From contig NZ_BPIK01000001.1 of assembly GCF_026004075.1 (NCBI RefSeq), forward strand, positions 722,041-786,040: 64,000 nt of DNA, in the 5' to 3' direction. The DNA comes from Meiothermus sp. GTDB lineage: Bacteria; Deinococcota; Deinococci; Deinococcales; Thermaceae. A program made the position numbers and the translations under genes. The notes beneath the pieces are model-generated. The model worked only from the letters and a program-made list of their open reading frames with translations. It was not told the DNA's origin and made no database searches. The first letter of the stretch is position 1. Every line of letters begins with the position of its first letter. This document shows positions 18,087-28,617 of this stretch, in pieces.

Positions 18087-18175
18087 GCTGCTGCTAATAA
18101 ACCACCTGAGCCTTTTGGCTCTAACGATTGAGGCTCTTATGGGGGATGAGTACTGAACTACACTCCGGGCAGCGC

Positions 18176-19264
18176 TCATATTGAGCCGGCAGAGGGCAGG
18201 GTTATTTTGCCCGCAATGGCATTCCGGCTTGCACCGGTGGTCTGTTTTAGGATGTTGGGGCGCTCGAGGAAGCGCAGATACCCCAGTACCGCAAAACAAA
18301 GAGCCTCTCGGTGCTTGGAGTCGAAGCCCTTTTCCTCGAAGGTATATATGGGAACCGGCAAAAGCCGCTTGAGATGCTGCATGAGGGTGGTGTTGTAGGC
18401 CCCGCCGCCAGCCACCCAGATTTCGTCGAGGCCCAGAGGTAGCACAAAGTCCTGGTAGGCTTTGGCGATGGAACGCGCGGTGAACTCGGTCAGGGTGGCC
18501 AGCAGGCTTTGGGGGGGTAAGGCTGCATCCTCGTCTAGCGTTTCCAGATTCCAGATCTCGCGCCCCGTGGATTTGGGCGGTTTGCGGTCGAAGTAGGGAT
18601 GGGTCAGCCAGCGCTCTACCAGCAGCGTATCTACCTTGCCCGAAGCCGCAACCTTGCCGCCTGTGTCTTGCATCAGCCCCAAACGACCCGCGGCTTCGTC
18701 GAGCAGGGCATTGCCAGGGCCGGTGTCAAAGGCCAGTACCTTGTTGGGGTCTAGGTCGGCAGGCAGGTAGGTGAGGTTGGAGATGCCCCCGATGTTGTGG
18801 ATGGCCCGGCGAACGCCTTTTTCTCCGTATAGCAGCAGGTCGGCATAGGGCACAAAGGGTGCACCTTCCCCGCCCAGGGCCAGGTCGGAGGGGCGGAAAT
18901 CGGAGACCACCGGTACGCCCAGGGTCTCCGCCAGATAGGCGGGCTCGCCAATTTGCAAGGTGGCGTGGGGGGGTTCGTGCCAGACGGTCTGTCCGTGGGA
19001 GGCCACCAGGTCTACCTGGCCTTTGAAATCGGCAGCCGCTTCTGCATAGAAACGACCCATGGCATGGTGCAGCAGGGCCACCTCGCGGGTCGTGGCCTGC
19101 GACTTCAGGGTGCGGATGATCTGGGCGCGCAGCTCGGCTGGGAAAGGGGCTTCTTTGTGGCGAAGTACCCGCCAGTCGAGCTTTGGCGGCCGACCCTCCA
19201 GCTCGGCCAGCACCAAATCCACCGCGTCCACCGAAGTGCCGGACATCAGACCCAAAACGCGCAT
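18176..19264 (-). CDS. anmK: Anhydro-N-acetylmuramic acid kinase
   Basis: Converts 1,6-anhydro-MurNAc plus ATP into MurNAc-6-phosphate, recycling cell-wall sugar. 362 residues with the AnmK opening MRVLGLMSGTSVDAVD (ATP phosphate loop), ASHGQTVWHEP, NIGGISNLTYLP, AFDTGPGNALLDE and WVAGGGAYNTTLM, all diagnostic. A TAGAGT box (forward 19272-19277) lies 7 nt before the ATG. It is divergent from the serine hydrolase gene at 19317, with a 52-bp shared promoter region. The 93-bp gap to the uridine phosphorylase gene holds that gene's promoter. Together with the amidase and M23 genes it points to active wall turnover in this segment. Confidence 0.95.
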   Translation of the reverse strand: MRVLGLMSGTSVDAVDLVLAELEGRPPKLDWRVLRHKEAPFPAELRAQIIRTLKSQATTREVALLHHAMGRFYAEAAADFKGQVDLVASHGQTVWHEPPHATLQIGEPAYLAETLGVPVVSDFRPSDLALGGEGAPFVPYADLLLYGEKGVRRAIHNIGGISNLTYLPADLDPNKVLAFDTGPGNALLDEAAGRLGLMQDTGGKVAASGKVDTLLVERWLTHPYFDRKPPKSTGREIWNLETLDEDAALPPQSLLATLTEFTARSIAKAYQDFVLPLGLDEIWVAGGGAYNTTLMQHLKRLLPVPIYTFEEKGFDSKHREALCFAVLGYLRFLERPNILKQTTGASRNAIAGKITLPSAGSI

Positions 19265-19316
19265 AACCTAGACTCTACCGCTATTCGCTGGGTGAGCGAT
19301 ATAGACTGGTGAGGTC

Positions 19317-20321
19317 ATGCTAAAAAAGGCTTCGCAGATTGTTCAGAGTGCGGTTGAATCGGGGCGAATACCGGGGGTTGCGTTGGGTGTGGTGGGCCTG
19401 GATGGGGCCTCGGAGATGTTTTGCAGCGGGGTCAAGCACCTGCAAAAGCCAGAACCGATAGACCCCGATACCCTTTTTGACCTGGCCAGCCTGACCAAGG
19501 TGCTCTTCACCGTGCCGCAGGTGCTGCATCTGGTGGAGGAGGGGCTGGCCGACCTGGACGACCCGCTCTCGAGCTTCCTGCCCGAGCTGGCCTGGATGCA
19601 GGGCAGCGAGCTGCCCTGCCGCACCCTAAGGCAGTTGCTAACGCATGTGGCCGGGCTGCCGGCCTGGGAAGCCATTTATATCTGGGGCGGGGAGGTTCAT
19701 ACCCTCAAGCACCGGGTTTTGCAGCACCGCTGGGAAGTGGGGCCGGTGGGCGCGCATGTGTACTCGGATATTGGCTACATCCTGCTGGGTTTGGTGCTGG
19801 AGCGTGTGCGGGGTCAGGATTTGGATGTTTTTGCCCTTCCGGAGGGCCTGGTCTTCAACCCCCCCAACCCCGCGCAGTGTGCCGCGACCGAGCACGACCC
19901 CTGGCGTGGGCGGGTTTTGCAGGGTGAGGTGCACGACGAAAACTGCTTTGCCCTGGGCGGAGCCACCGGGCACGCCGGGCTTTTTGGCAGCTTGAAGGGC
20001 GTTCTGGCCTACGTCCACCGTCTGATGAAGGACGAGGTGCTCTCCCCGGCGGCGCTGGCGGAGATGCGGTGTCCGCAGCATGCCGAGCGGGCTTTAGGCT
20101 GGCAGATTCCCAACCTGGCTTTTAGTGGGGGTAGCCTGTGCAGCCGCCAGACCCTGGGTCATACCGGATTTACCGGAACGGGGGTCTGGATGGATTTTGA
20201 GCGGGGCTATGCCTGGGTTTTGCTCACCAACCGGGTACACCCCAGCCGGCATCGGGAGACGGGCATTGTTGAACTGCGCCGGGCGGTGGGGAACGCCATT
20301 GCGGCAGCCTGGAAGGGCTGA
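19317..20321 (+). CDS. Beta-lactamase-family serine hydrolase (class C fold)
   Basis: 334 residues of the serine beta-lactamase/transpeptidase-like fold. The SxxK motif is S58-L-T-K61 in LFDLASLTKVLF, the second motif appears as YSDIGY (Tyr-Ser-Asp), and a late HTGFTGTG segment is in the place of the KTG triad. No signal peptide or membrane anchor is seen, so a cytoplasmic esterase/peptidase role is more likely than penicillin binding. It sits next to anmK, divergently; anmK-neighbouring hydrolases of this family often take part in muropeptide or sugar-ester turnover, but that link is inference here. TAGACT at 19302-19307 lies 9 nt before the ATG, with GGTGAG between them. Confidence 0.88.
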   Translation: MLKKASQIVQSAVESGRIPGVALGVVGLDGASEMFCSGVKHLQKPEPIDPDTLFDLASLTKVLFTVPQVLHLVEEGLADLDDPLSSFLPELAWMQGSELPCRTLRQLLTHVAGLPAWEAIYIWGGEVHTLKHRVLQHRWEVGPVGAHVYSDIGYILLGLVLERVRGQDLDVFALPEGLVFNPPNPAQCAATEHDPWRGRVLQGEVHDENCFALGGATGHAGLFGSLKGVLAYVHRLMKDEVLSPAALAEMRCPQHAERALGWQIPNLAFSGGSLCSRQTLGHTGFTGTGVWMDFERGYAWVLLTNRVHPSRHRETGIVELRRAVGNAIAAAWKG

Positions 20322-20322
20322 T

Positions 20323-20433
20323 TTACTCCAGGGCCTCGTCGGCTGGGGCGCCCTCGAGCACCCCCCGCCACAACAGCACCAGGGTGGGTATGGCGACCAC
20401 CAGAAGCAGCAGCAACGACACAAGCCCTTCCAC
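20323..20433 (-). CDS. Very small membrane protein, 36 residues
   Basis: A short minus-strand frame from the only GTG after an upstream stop. It encodes one strongly hydrophobic helix (EGLVSLLLLLVVAIPTLVLL), then WRGVLEG and an acidic tail ending in DEALE. Composition (Leu/Val core flanked by a Trp-Arg interface) is that of a single-pass membrane peptide, and codon use (GTG, CTG, CTC-GAG) matches neighbouring genes. It follows the 81-residue membrane protein gene by 34 bp in the same direction. There is no clear Shine-Dalgarno sequence. It could be a chance frame; the helix and tight placement between genes argue otherwise. No function assigned. Confidence 0.4.
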   Translation of the reverse strand: MEGLVSLLLLLVVAIPTLVLLWRGVLEGAPADEALE

Positions 20434-20467
20434 AGGGCCAAGCTAGCCCGGATTGGTCAGGGGGTGA

Positions 20468-20713
20468 TCAGCTGGAAGCCTCATCGCGGCTGGGGTGTTT
20501 GCGGTTGGGGGATTGATTGGCCCTGATGCCGGCCTCGAAGTCGATCTCCATGGGGGGCTTGTCGTCCATATCCACAAACACCGAGGGGTGGCGGGGCCGC
20601 TTCCGTGGCTGTTGTGTAGGGTTCGAAGGCTGGCTCAAGCGGCCTAGCTGGAAGAAGGTCAGGGCGACCAGCACCAGCAGCCCCAGCACCCCTAAGGCCC
20701 ATTCCAGGGACAT
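20468..20713 (-). CDS. Small single-pass membrane protein, 81 residues
   Basis: Residues 4-24 (EWALGVLGLLVLVALTFFQL) form one TM helix, followed by a basic, Pro-rich cytoplasmic-type segment (QQPRKRPRHPS) and a polar tail. I recognise no domain. It lies between recG (43 bp upstream) and the 36-residue membrane peptide, all on the minus strand, so the three may be co-transcribed. Codon use is typical of the window. Function unknown. Confidence 0.65.
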   Translation of the reverse strand: MSLEWALGVLGLLVLVALTFFQLGRLSQPSNPTQQPRKRPRHPSVFVDMDDKPPMEIDFEAGIRANQSPNRKHPSRDEASS

Positions 20714-20756
20714 GGCTTTATGCTACTGCAAAACGCCGGGGCCTGCCGGACTCAAT

Positions 20757-23120
<2,364 letters not shown>

Positions 23121-23213
23121 TCTAGCGAAGCCCACGGATTCTTTTGTGGTGCTCCCTTGGCAATGTCAAAAAGGTCATGGTCTGGGAGGGGCTGGCGCGT
23201 ATACTTGGTGGGT

Positions 23214-24446
23214 ATGGCTTTATCCCAAGTTGAAGTGTTGCCCAACGGCCTGACGCTGGCCGTGGAAGAACGCCCCTGGACACCGGGTGTGGCTTTGCAG
23301 CTTCTGGTTCCGGTGGGCGCCGTGAACGACCCCGAGGGGATGGAGGGCGCAGCCAGCCTGCTGGAGGGCTGGCTATGGAAAGGGGCCGGCAGCCGCGATG
23401 CGCGGGCTCTGGCCGACGCCTTTGACGACCTGGGGGTGCGCCGGGGCAGCAGCAGCGCCCTCGAGCACACCACCTTTGCCGCGCAGTTCCTGGCCGACAA
23501 GCTGGAGGCGGTGCTGGGTTTGTATGCCGATGTACTGATGCGCCCCCACCTGCCCAGCGAGGCCCTCGAGGCGGTGCGGCAGATTGCCCTGCAGGAGCTG
23601 GCCGCACTGGAAGACCAGCCCCCCAAGAAGATGTTTGCCGCCCTGCGCCGGGCGGTGTTTGCCAGCCCCCACGGGCGCAACCCCAGCGGCCAGGAGGCCC
23701 ACCTCAAAGCCATCTCCGCCGAGGCCCTGCGGGCCGATTTTGCCCGGCGCTACGCCCCCCAGGGGGCCATTCTGGCCCTGGTGGGCGGCATCGGCTTTGA
23801 GGAGGCCAGACAGGCTGCCCTGAACGCTTTTGGGGCCTGGAGCGGGGCGGGGGCGGGCTACCCGCCGGTGGAGGTAGCGCCGGTGCGCGCCCTGCACCTC
23901 GAGCAGGAGACCGCCCAGGTGCAGATTGGCCTGATCTACCCCGACATCTCCTTCGAGCACCCCGAGTTCTACAGCGCCCGCCTGGCCGTGCAGGTGCTCT
24001 CGGGGGGCAGCAGCAGCCGCCTGTTTACCGAGGTGCGGGAGAAGCGGGGCCTGGTCTACTCGGTCTATGCCGCGCCTAACGGCGTCAAGGGCTACAGCTA
24101 CCTGACCGCCTACGCCGGCACCACCCCCGAGCGGGCCGACGAGACCCTGCGGGTGATGCAGGCCGAAATTGCCCGGCTGGCCGAAGGGGTGCGCGAGGAG
24201 GAGCTCGAGCGCACCAAGGTGGGCCTGCGGGCGGCTTTGGTGATGCAGGACGAGTCCTCGCGCTCGAGGGCCGCCAGCATTGCCCGTGACCTTTACCTGC
24301 TGGGCCGGGTGCGCACCCTGGACGAGATCGAGGCCCAGATTGCAGCCGTGGACGTAACGCGCATCAACCGCTACCTGGCCGCCCACCCCTACCAGAACCC
24401 CTGGATTGCCACCCTGGGGCCGCGTAAGCTGGTGGCTGCCGAATAG
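23214..24446 (+). CDS. M16 peptidase-family subunit lacking the zinc motif (R/Y-type partner)
   Basis: 410 residues with two M16 lobes. Where active members have HxxEH, this one reads GMEGAASLLEGWLWKG, with no zinc-binding histidines, so it cannot be catalytic alone. It does keep the C-lobe Arg/Tyr motif (SSRLFTEVREKRGLVYSVYAAP) that binds substrate carbonyls in the non-catalytic half of M16B enzymes. The next gene has the opposite set, so the two very probably form a heterodimer. I start it at the ATG at 23214, since TATACT (23200-23205) ends 8 nt before; the long frame upstream overlaps recG antisense. The gap to the next gene is 20 bp. Confidence 0.9.
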   Translation: MALSQVEVLPNGLTLAVEERPWTPGVALQLLVPVGAVNDPEGMEGAASLLEGWLWKGAGSRDARALADAFDDLGVRRGSSSALEHTTFAAQFLADKLEAVLGLYADVLMRPHLPSEALEAVRQIALQELAALEDQPPKKMFAALRRAVFASPHGRNPSGQEAHLKAISAEALRADFARRYAPQGAILALVGGIGFEEARQAALNAFGAWSGAGAGYPPVEVAPVRALHLEQETAQVQIGLIYPDISFEHPEFYSARLAVQVLSGGSSSRLFTEVREKRGLVYSVYAAPNGVKGYSYLTAYAGTTPERADETLRVMQAEIARLAEGVREEELERTKVGLRAALVMQDESSRSRAASIARDLYLLGRVRTLDEIEAQIAAVDVTRINRYLAAHPYQNPWIATLGPRKLVAAE

Positions 24447-24466
24447 ATTTGCTTCCCGGAGTAGTC

Positions 24467-25708
24467 ATGACCCTGACCCGACCGACCCTGACCTTCCGAC
24501 AAACCACCCTCGAGAACGGACTCACCGTCATCGCCGAGATCAACCCCGAGGCCAAGAGCGTAGCCCTGGGTTACTTCTGCAAGACCGGCAGCCGCGACGA
24601 GACCCCAGAAATCTCGGGCGTTTCGCACTTTCTGGAGCACATGCTGTTCAAAGGTACTGAGCGGCGCGACGCCCTGCAGGTCAACCTTGAGTTCGACCAG
24701 ATGGGGGCTCAGTACAACGCCTACACCTCGGAGGAGAACACCGTCTACTACGGGGCGGTGCTGCCCGAGTTCGCCCCCCGGCTCTTGGAGCTGTGGAGCG
24801 ACCTGATGCGCCCGGCCCTGCGCCAGGAGGACTTCGACACCGAGAAGCAGGTCATCCTCGAGGAAATTGCCCTCTACGAAGACCGCCCCAACGTGATGCT
24901 CTTCGACTGGGGGCGGGCCCGCTATTTTGCCGGGCATCCGCTGGGGAATAGCGTGCTGGGCACCACCCAGTCCATTACCGCCCTGACCCGCGAACAGATG
25001 GTCCAGTACCAGGCCCGGCGCTACGCCCCCTCCAACCTGGTGCTGGCCCTGGCGGGCCGGGTGGACTGGGAGCGCACCCTCGAGCAGGTGACCGCACTCA
25101 CCGCTTCCTGGCCGAAGGGCCGCGCCGAGAGGGCCTACCCTGCACTGAACCCGGCGGTGGGCGAGCTGCGCGAACCCTACCCCAAGGCCACCCAGACCTA
25201 CCTGGCCGTTTTTGCACCAGGGGTCTCGGCCCAGGATCCGCGCCGCTACGCGGCCAGCATTCTGGCCAACATCCTGGGGGAGGAGGGCAACAGCCGCCTG
25301 CACTGGGCCCTCACCGATAAAGGGCTGGTGGAGTCGGTGGGGGCCGGGGTCGACGAGGCCGACCAGGCCGGTATGTTTTACATCTACGCCCAGACCGACC
25401 CCGCCAATGAGGAGCGGGTCAAGGCCGTGCTGCGCGAGGAGCTAACCCGCCTCGAGCGCCAGGGGGTGCGCCCGGAGGAGCTCGAGCGGGCCAAAAACAA
25501 ACTGGCCACCGCCTTGGTGTTTGCTGGCGAAACCCCCATGCAGCGCCTGATGAGCGTGGGCCTCCAGTACCTCTACAACCAGAGCTACGAGCCCCTGAGC
25601 GAGGTGGCTCGCAAGGTGGAGGCTGTTACGCTGGACGATGTGAACGGCTTGCTCGAGACCCAGCCCTTCAGCCGGAGCTTCTTCTACAGCCTGGTGCCTG
25701 CAGACTAA
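24467..25708 (+). CDS. M16 zinc peptidase, catalytic subunit
   Basis: 413 residues from the ATG at 24467, preceded by GGAG at about 24458-24461. The inverted zinc motif HFLEH is at 54-58 (H54, catalytic E57, H58) with the third ligand Glu in QVILEEIALYED. The C-lobe region equivalent to the R/Y motif reads NSRLHWALTDKGLVESVGAG and lacks both the Arg after KG and the Tyr, so substrate binding probably depends on the upstream subunit. No signal peptide is seen, suggesting cytoplasmic peptide processing. It ends in a 4-bp overlap with the convergent CAP lipoprotein gene. Confidence 0.93.
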   Translation: MTLTRPTLTFRQTTLENGLTVIAEINPEAKSVALGYFCKTGSRDETPEISGVSHFLEHMLFKGTERRDALQVNLEFDQMGAQYNAYTSEENTVYYGAVLPEFAPRLLELWSDLMRPALRQEDFDTEKQVILEEIALYEDRPNVMLFDWGRARYFAGHPLGNSVLGTTQSITALTREQMVQYQARRYAPSNLVLALAGRVDWERTLEQVTALTASWPKGRAERAYPALNPAVGELREPYPKATQTYLAVFAPGVSAQDPRRYAASILANILGEEGNSRLHWALTDKGLVESVGAGVDEADQAGMFYIYAQTDPANEERVKAVLREELTRLERQGVRPEELERAKNKLATALVFAGETPMQRLMSVGLQYLYNQSYEPLSEVARKVEAVTLDDVNGLLETQPFSRSFFYSLVPAD

Positions 25709-26274
25709 CGGGGTCGGGCCAAAACCAGCGTCCAGTAGGTGCGGTAGGTGTTGGAGGCATCGCCCTGCACCAGGGCTGCCCCAATCTCGCTGAAGCTGGC
25801 GCTCTTAATGGCCTCGCAATGCCCGCTTTTGCTTTCCAGCCAGCCCCGGATTGCCGTGCTCATGTCGGGGTAGCCGGCGGCGATGTTCTCTCCCCAACTG
25901 GCGGCGCTGTAGCCGGCCCGCGTAATGCGCTGGCCGGGGTTGCTACCGTCGGAGCCAGTGTGCGAGAAAAAATTGTTGCGCTGCATGTCCTGGCTGTGGG
26001 CCAGGGCGGCGGCCTCGAGCTTGACGTTCCAGGCTACTGCGGCCACCGGGGTGGCATAGGCCTGGTTGGCGCAGCGGCAGGGGGTGGCCCGCACCTGGTT
26101 GAGGGCCTGGGTAAACACCACACTGTTCAGGTCTGCACCCTCGGCATCGAAGCGAACTGTGCTGCAGGCAGGTAGGCTCTCCGAAGGCGGATCGGGACTC
26201 TCTGTTGATGGTGGGGCGGTAGGGGAAGTGCAGGCCGCCAGACTTAGCAGACAAACCAGCATCCAAGGCTTCAC
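25705..26274 (-). CDS. CAP/SCP-domain lipoprotein
   Basis: 189 residues. The signal peptide ends in a lipobox (LSLAAC, Cys15), followed by a Pro/Ser/Thr linker to about residue 35 and a CAP (SCP/PR1) domain with the His and Glu of the cavity in ALAHSQDMQRNNFFSHTGSDG and WGENIAAGYPDMS. Bacterial CAP proteins are exported and of largely unknown activity (proposed proteolytic or lipid binding). Cysteines at about 38, 57 and 59 could form disulfides. It would be attached to a membrane on the periplasmic side. It is a distant paralogue of the CAP protein encoded 98 bp away in the opposite direction. Confidence 0.88.
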   Translation of the reverse strand: MKPWMLVCLLSLAACTSPTAPPSTESPDPPSESLPACSTVRFDAEGADLNSVVFTQALNQVRATPCRCANQAYATPVAAVAWNVKLEAAALAHSQDMQRNNFFSHTGSDGSNPGQRITRAGYSAASWGENIAAGYPDMSTAIRGWLESKSGHCEAIKSASFSEIGAALVQGDASNTYRTYWTLVLARPR

Positions 26275-26371
26275 GGGCTTTATTGTGGCATCTGCTTTAG
26301 CCCGATGACCATTGAGCCTTTTCTCAGGAAAATAAACGCTTACCCCCGCCTTCAGCCCCTATGATGCAAGG

Positions 26372-27274
26372 GTGTGGGTGTGGTTTTTGGGGTTGTTGCT
26401 TTGCGGTGGGGCGCTGGCCCAGACTGCCCTGGAGCTGGAGGTGCTTCAGCGCACCAACCAGGTGCGCCAGGAGCGCGGCCTGCGGCCCTTGCAGTGGGAC
26501 GCGCTGGCCTACAAGGCGGCGCTGGGGCACGCCCAGGATATGCAGGAGCGCAACTTCTTTGCCCACCAGAACCCGGATGGCCTGGGGGCCGCCGAGCGGA
26601 TGCGGGCCGTAGGGGTGCTCGAGGTGATGGTGGGGGAGAACCTGGCTAGCTTTGAGGGCTACCCCGACCCCGAGATACCCCAGCGGGCGCTTGTGGGCTG
26701 GATGAACAGCCCCGGCCACCGGGCCAACCTGCTCAAGCCGGAGTTCACCCACCTGGGGGTGGCCCTGGTGCGCCAGGGCCGCCGGGTGATGGTGGTGCAG
26801 AACTTCATCGGGCGGCCCTTCGACCCCCAGGTGCGCCTGACCCCAGCCCAGGCCGAGCGCACGGTGCTGGTTCTTTCGGGGAGCGCCCCCGGTACGGTGG
26901 GGGTGTTTGTGGGCAACAACCTTTACGCCCGGCTCACCCCCCCCATCCAGGCCCGCCTCGAGCTGCCCCCCAACCCCGAGGTGAGCTTTGCGCTCTTCGA
27001 CGGACAGACCTGGTGGGCCACCCAGAACGGTCAGCGCGGCCTGCGCCTCGAACAGACCCTCGAGCGAAGCACTGTACCCGGCCAGCGCGTAGCCCTCCAG
27101 CTCCCGGCGGGCAGCTTCACCCTGGCGGTGGGCGCACAACCGCGCTTCTGGCAGAACCTCTCGGGGCCGGTGCGCCTCGAGCTTACCCTCCCCAGCACCC
27201 TCGAAGCGCTATGGCTGGGCCTGCGCCAGGGCAACCGCATCAGCTACAGCCACCGGATTCCCCTGAAGCCTTAG
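26372..27274 (+). CDS. Secreted CAP-domain protein with C-terminal beta domain
   Basis: 300 residues starting at a GTG with a short signal peptide (WFLGLLLCGGALA). The CAP domain (about 20-150) shows the cavity residues in HAQDMQERNFFAHQNPDG and VGENLASFEGYPD, and ends with NSPGHRANLLKPEFTHLGVAL. The second half (about 155-300) is beta-rich with no family that I recognise and might bind wall or a partner. It is divergent from the CAP lipoprotein gene, so the two probably share the 97-bp promoter region. Its last 35 bp overlap the convergent small gene at 27240. Confidence 0.88.
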   Translation: MWVWFLGLLLCGGALAQTALELEVLQRTNQVRQERGLRPLQWDALAYKAALGHAQDMQERNFFAHQNPDGLGAAERMRAVGVLEVMVGENLASFEGYPDPEIPQRALVGWMNSPGHRANLLKPEFTHLGVALVRQGRRVMVVQNFIGRPFDPQVRLTPAQAERTVLVLSGSAPGTVGVFVGNNLYARLTPPIQARLELPPNPEVSFALFDGQTWWATQNGQRGLRLEQTLERSTVPGQRVALQLPAGSFTLAVGAQPRFWQNLSGPVRLELTLPSTLEALWLGLRQGNRISYSHRIPLKP

Positions 27275-27464
27275 GCGCTGGCTCGGTCAGGGGTCTTTTG
27301 CGGGCCACCGGCTGGATTTTCTCGAGGTTCTGCTGGCCCTGCAAACGGGCCCAGAAGAAGGCCATCTCCACGGCCTGCAAGCGCACCTCCAGGGGCAGCG
27401 CCTGCCAGCGTTCCTTTTCGGAGGGCACCTCCTCGAAGCGGTATTTACGGGCGATGGGTTTCAT
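27240..27464 (-). CDS. Hypothetical small protein, 74 residues
   Basis: Soluble, basic protein with an amphipathic helical middle (SEKERWQALPLEVRLQAVEMAFFWARLQGQQNLEK) and a Pro/Lys-rich tail. Codon use resembles the neighbours and most of it lies outside other genes, which supports a real gene despite the 35-bp tail overlap with the CAP gene. A 10-bp palindrome ACACCGGTGT stands directly upstream of its ATG (27466-27475). I recognise no family. Confidence 0.5.
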   Translation of the reverse strand: MKPIARKYRFEEVPSEKERWQALPLEVRLQAVEMAFFWARLQGQQNLEKIQPVARKRPLTEPAPKASGESGGCS

Positions 27465-27547
27465 ACACCGGTGTGCTATCTACAGCTTAGCCCATGTTAG
27501 TATCCTCCAGCGGCGAAGCCGTCTGTCCCCGAGAGGAGCCGGTTGTT

Positions 27548-28423
27548 GTGGAAGCTCGAGTTCTCCTTGCCATTGCCCTCACCATCCTGCCCTGGGCCTC
27601 GGCCTTTGCCGGGATACGGGCGGGCCTGCAGGACTACAGCCCCGCGCACCTTACCTTGCTGCGCTTTCTGGTGGCCTCGGCGGTGATGTTGGTTTATGCC
27701 CTGCTGGTGCGGATGCCGCTGCCCGAGCGGCGCGACTGGCCGGCCATCTTCGGGCTGGGGTTTCTGGGCATTACCGTCTACCACACCGCCCTCAATTTTG
27801 GGCAGGTCACGGTGAAAGCTGGCCCGGCGGCCCTCCTGATTGCGGTGGGGCCGGTGTTTGTGGCCCTGATGTCCTATTTTTTCCTGCGGGAGCGGCTCTC
27901 GGCCTGGGGCTGGCTGGGCATTGCGGTGGCATTTACCGGGGTGGCCCTGATTGCGGTGGGGAACCATCCGGGTAGTTTTCAGCTCGAGCCCGGCGCTTTG
28001 CTGATTGTGCTCTCGGCCTTCGTGACCTCGGTGTATTTTGTGTTCCAGCGGCGCCTGGCGCGTAAGTACAACCCCCTCAACTTCACGGCCTACACCATCT
28101 GGGCCGGTACGCTGCCCCTGCTGGTCTTCTGGCCGGGGCTCTTCTCCGAGGTGCAGGCGGCCTCGCCGCAGGCCACCTGGAGCGTGATCTACCTGGGGGT
28201 GCTGCCCGGCGGCCTTTCGTACCTGACCTGGAACTACGCCCTGAGCCGCGCCCCGGCCTCGCAGGTGACCAGTTTTCTGTATGTCTCCCCGGTACTAGCT
28301 ACCCTGATTGCCTACCTCTGGCTGGGGGAAGTGCCCGGCCTGCTGGCTTTGGTGGGCGGGGGCATCGCGCTGGTGGGGGTGATCGTCGTGAATACGCTGG
28401 GGAGGGTGACCAGGGATGCTTAG
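27548..28423 (+). CDS. DMT-superfamily EamA-type transporter
   Basis: 291 residues with ten predicted TM helices arranged as two EamA repeats (about 5-135 and 150-285), the pattern of drug/metabolite exporters. I place the start at the GTG at 27548, which has GAGAGGAG ending 9 nt upstream; the ATG at 27494 would add a polar, unrelated 18-residue leader. Motifs: WASAFAGIRAGLQDYSPAHL at the first helix and LEPGALLIVLSAFVTSVYFV at the start of repeat two. The substrate cannot be predicted. It is followed by a copy of the two-hairpin repeat, 21 bp after its stop. Confidence 0.88.
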   Translation: MEARVLLAIALTILPWASAFAGIRAGLQDYSPAHLTLLRFLVASAVMLVYALLVRMPLPERRDWPAIFGLGFLGITVYHTALNFGQVTVKAGPAALLIAVGPVFVALMSYFFLRERLSAWGWLGIAVAFTGVALIAVGNHPGSFQLEPGALLIVLSAFVTSVYFVFQRRLARKYNPLNFTAYTIWAGTLPLLVFWPGLFSEVQAASPQATWSVIYLGVLPGGLSYLTWNYALSRAPASQVTSFLYVSPVLATLIAYLWLGEVPGLLALVGGGIALVGVIVVNTLGRVTRDA

Positions 28424-28444
28424 TCCGGCGGGCCTGCCTCCCAG

Positions 28445-28584
28445 TAATACCGTTTCTGCTTGAATCCTTCACCGCCCTGCGCAGTTAGAGGTGAAGGATT
28501 CAAGCCGACCGAAGGGAGTAGAAAAGCATTTCGGTAGTATCGTTTAGGCTTGTCAAAGTAACGATACTACCGAAATGCGTATAA
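28445..28584 (+). repeat. Two-hairpin MITE-like repeat, copy A (TAA duplication)
   Basis: Element 28448-28581 flanked by TAA on both sides (28445-28447, 28582-28584). Hairpin 1: CTTGAATCCTTCACC pairs with GGTGAAGGATTCAAG over 15 bp. Hairpin 2: GCATTTCGGTAGTATCGTT pairs with AACGATACTACCGAAATGC over 19 bp. The outer ends (TACCGTTTC and GAAATGCGTA) are imperfect inverted repeats. It lies between the DMT transporter and def; the def -10 box starts 18 nt beyond the right flank. Confidence 0.9.
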
Positions 28585-28617
28585 CCGCGTCTGCCTACCG
28601 GTACAATCAACAAAGAT

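Noticed and set aside
28445-28584. CRISPR-like repeat array
   Set aside because: The repeats are single, palindromic, kilobases apart and lack spacers; no cas gene is present.
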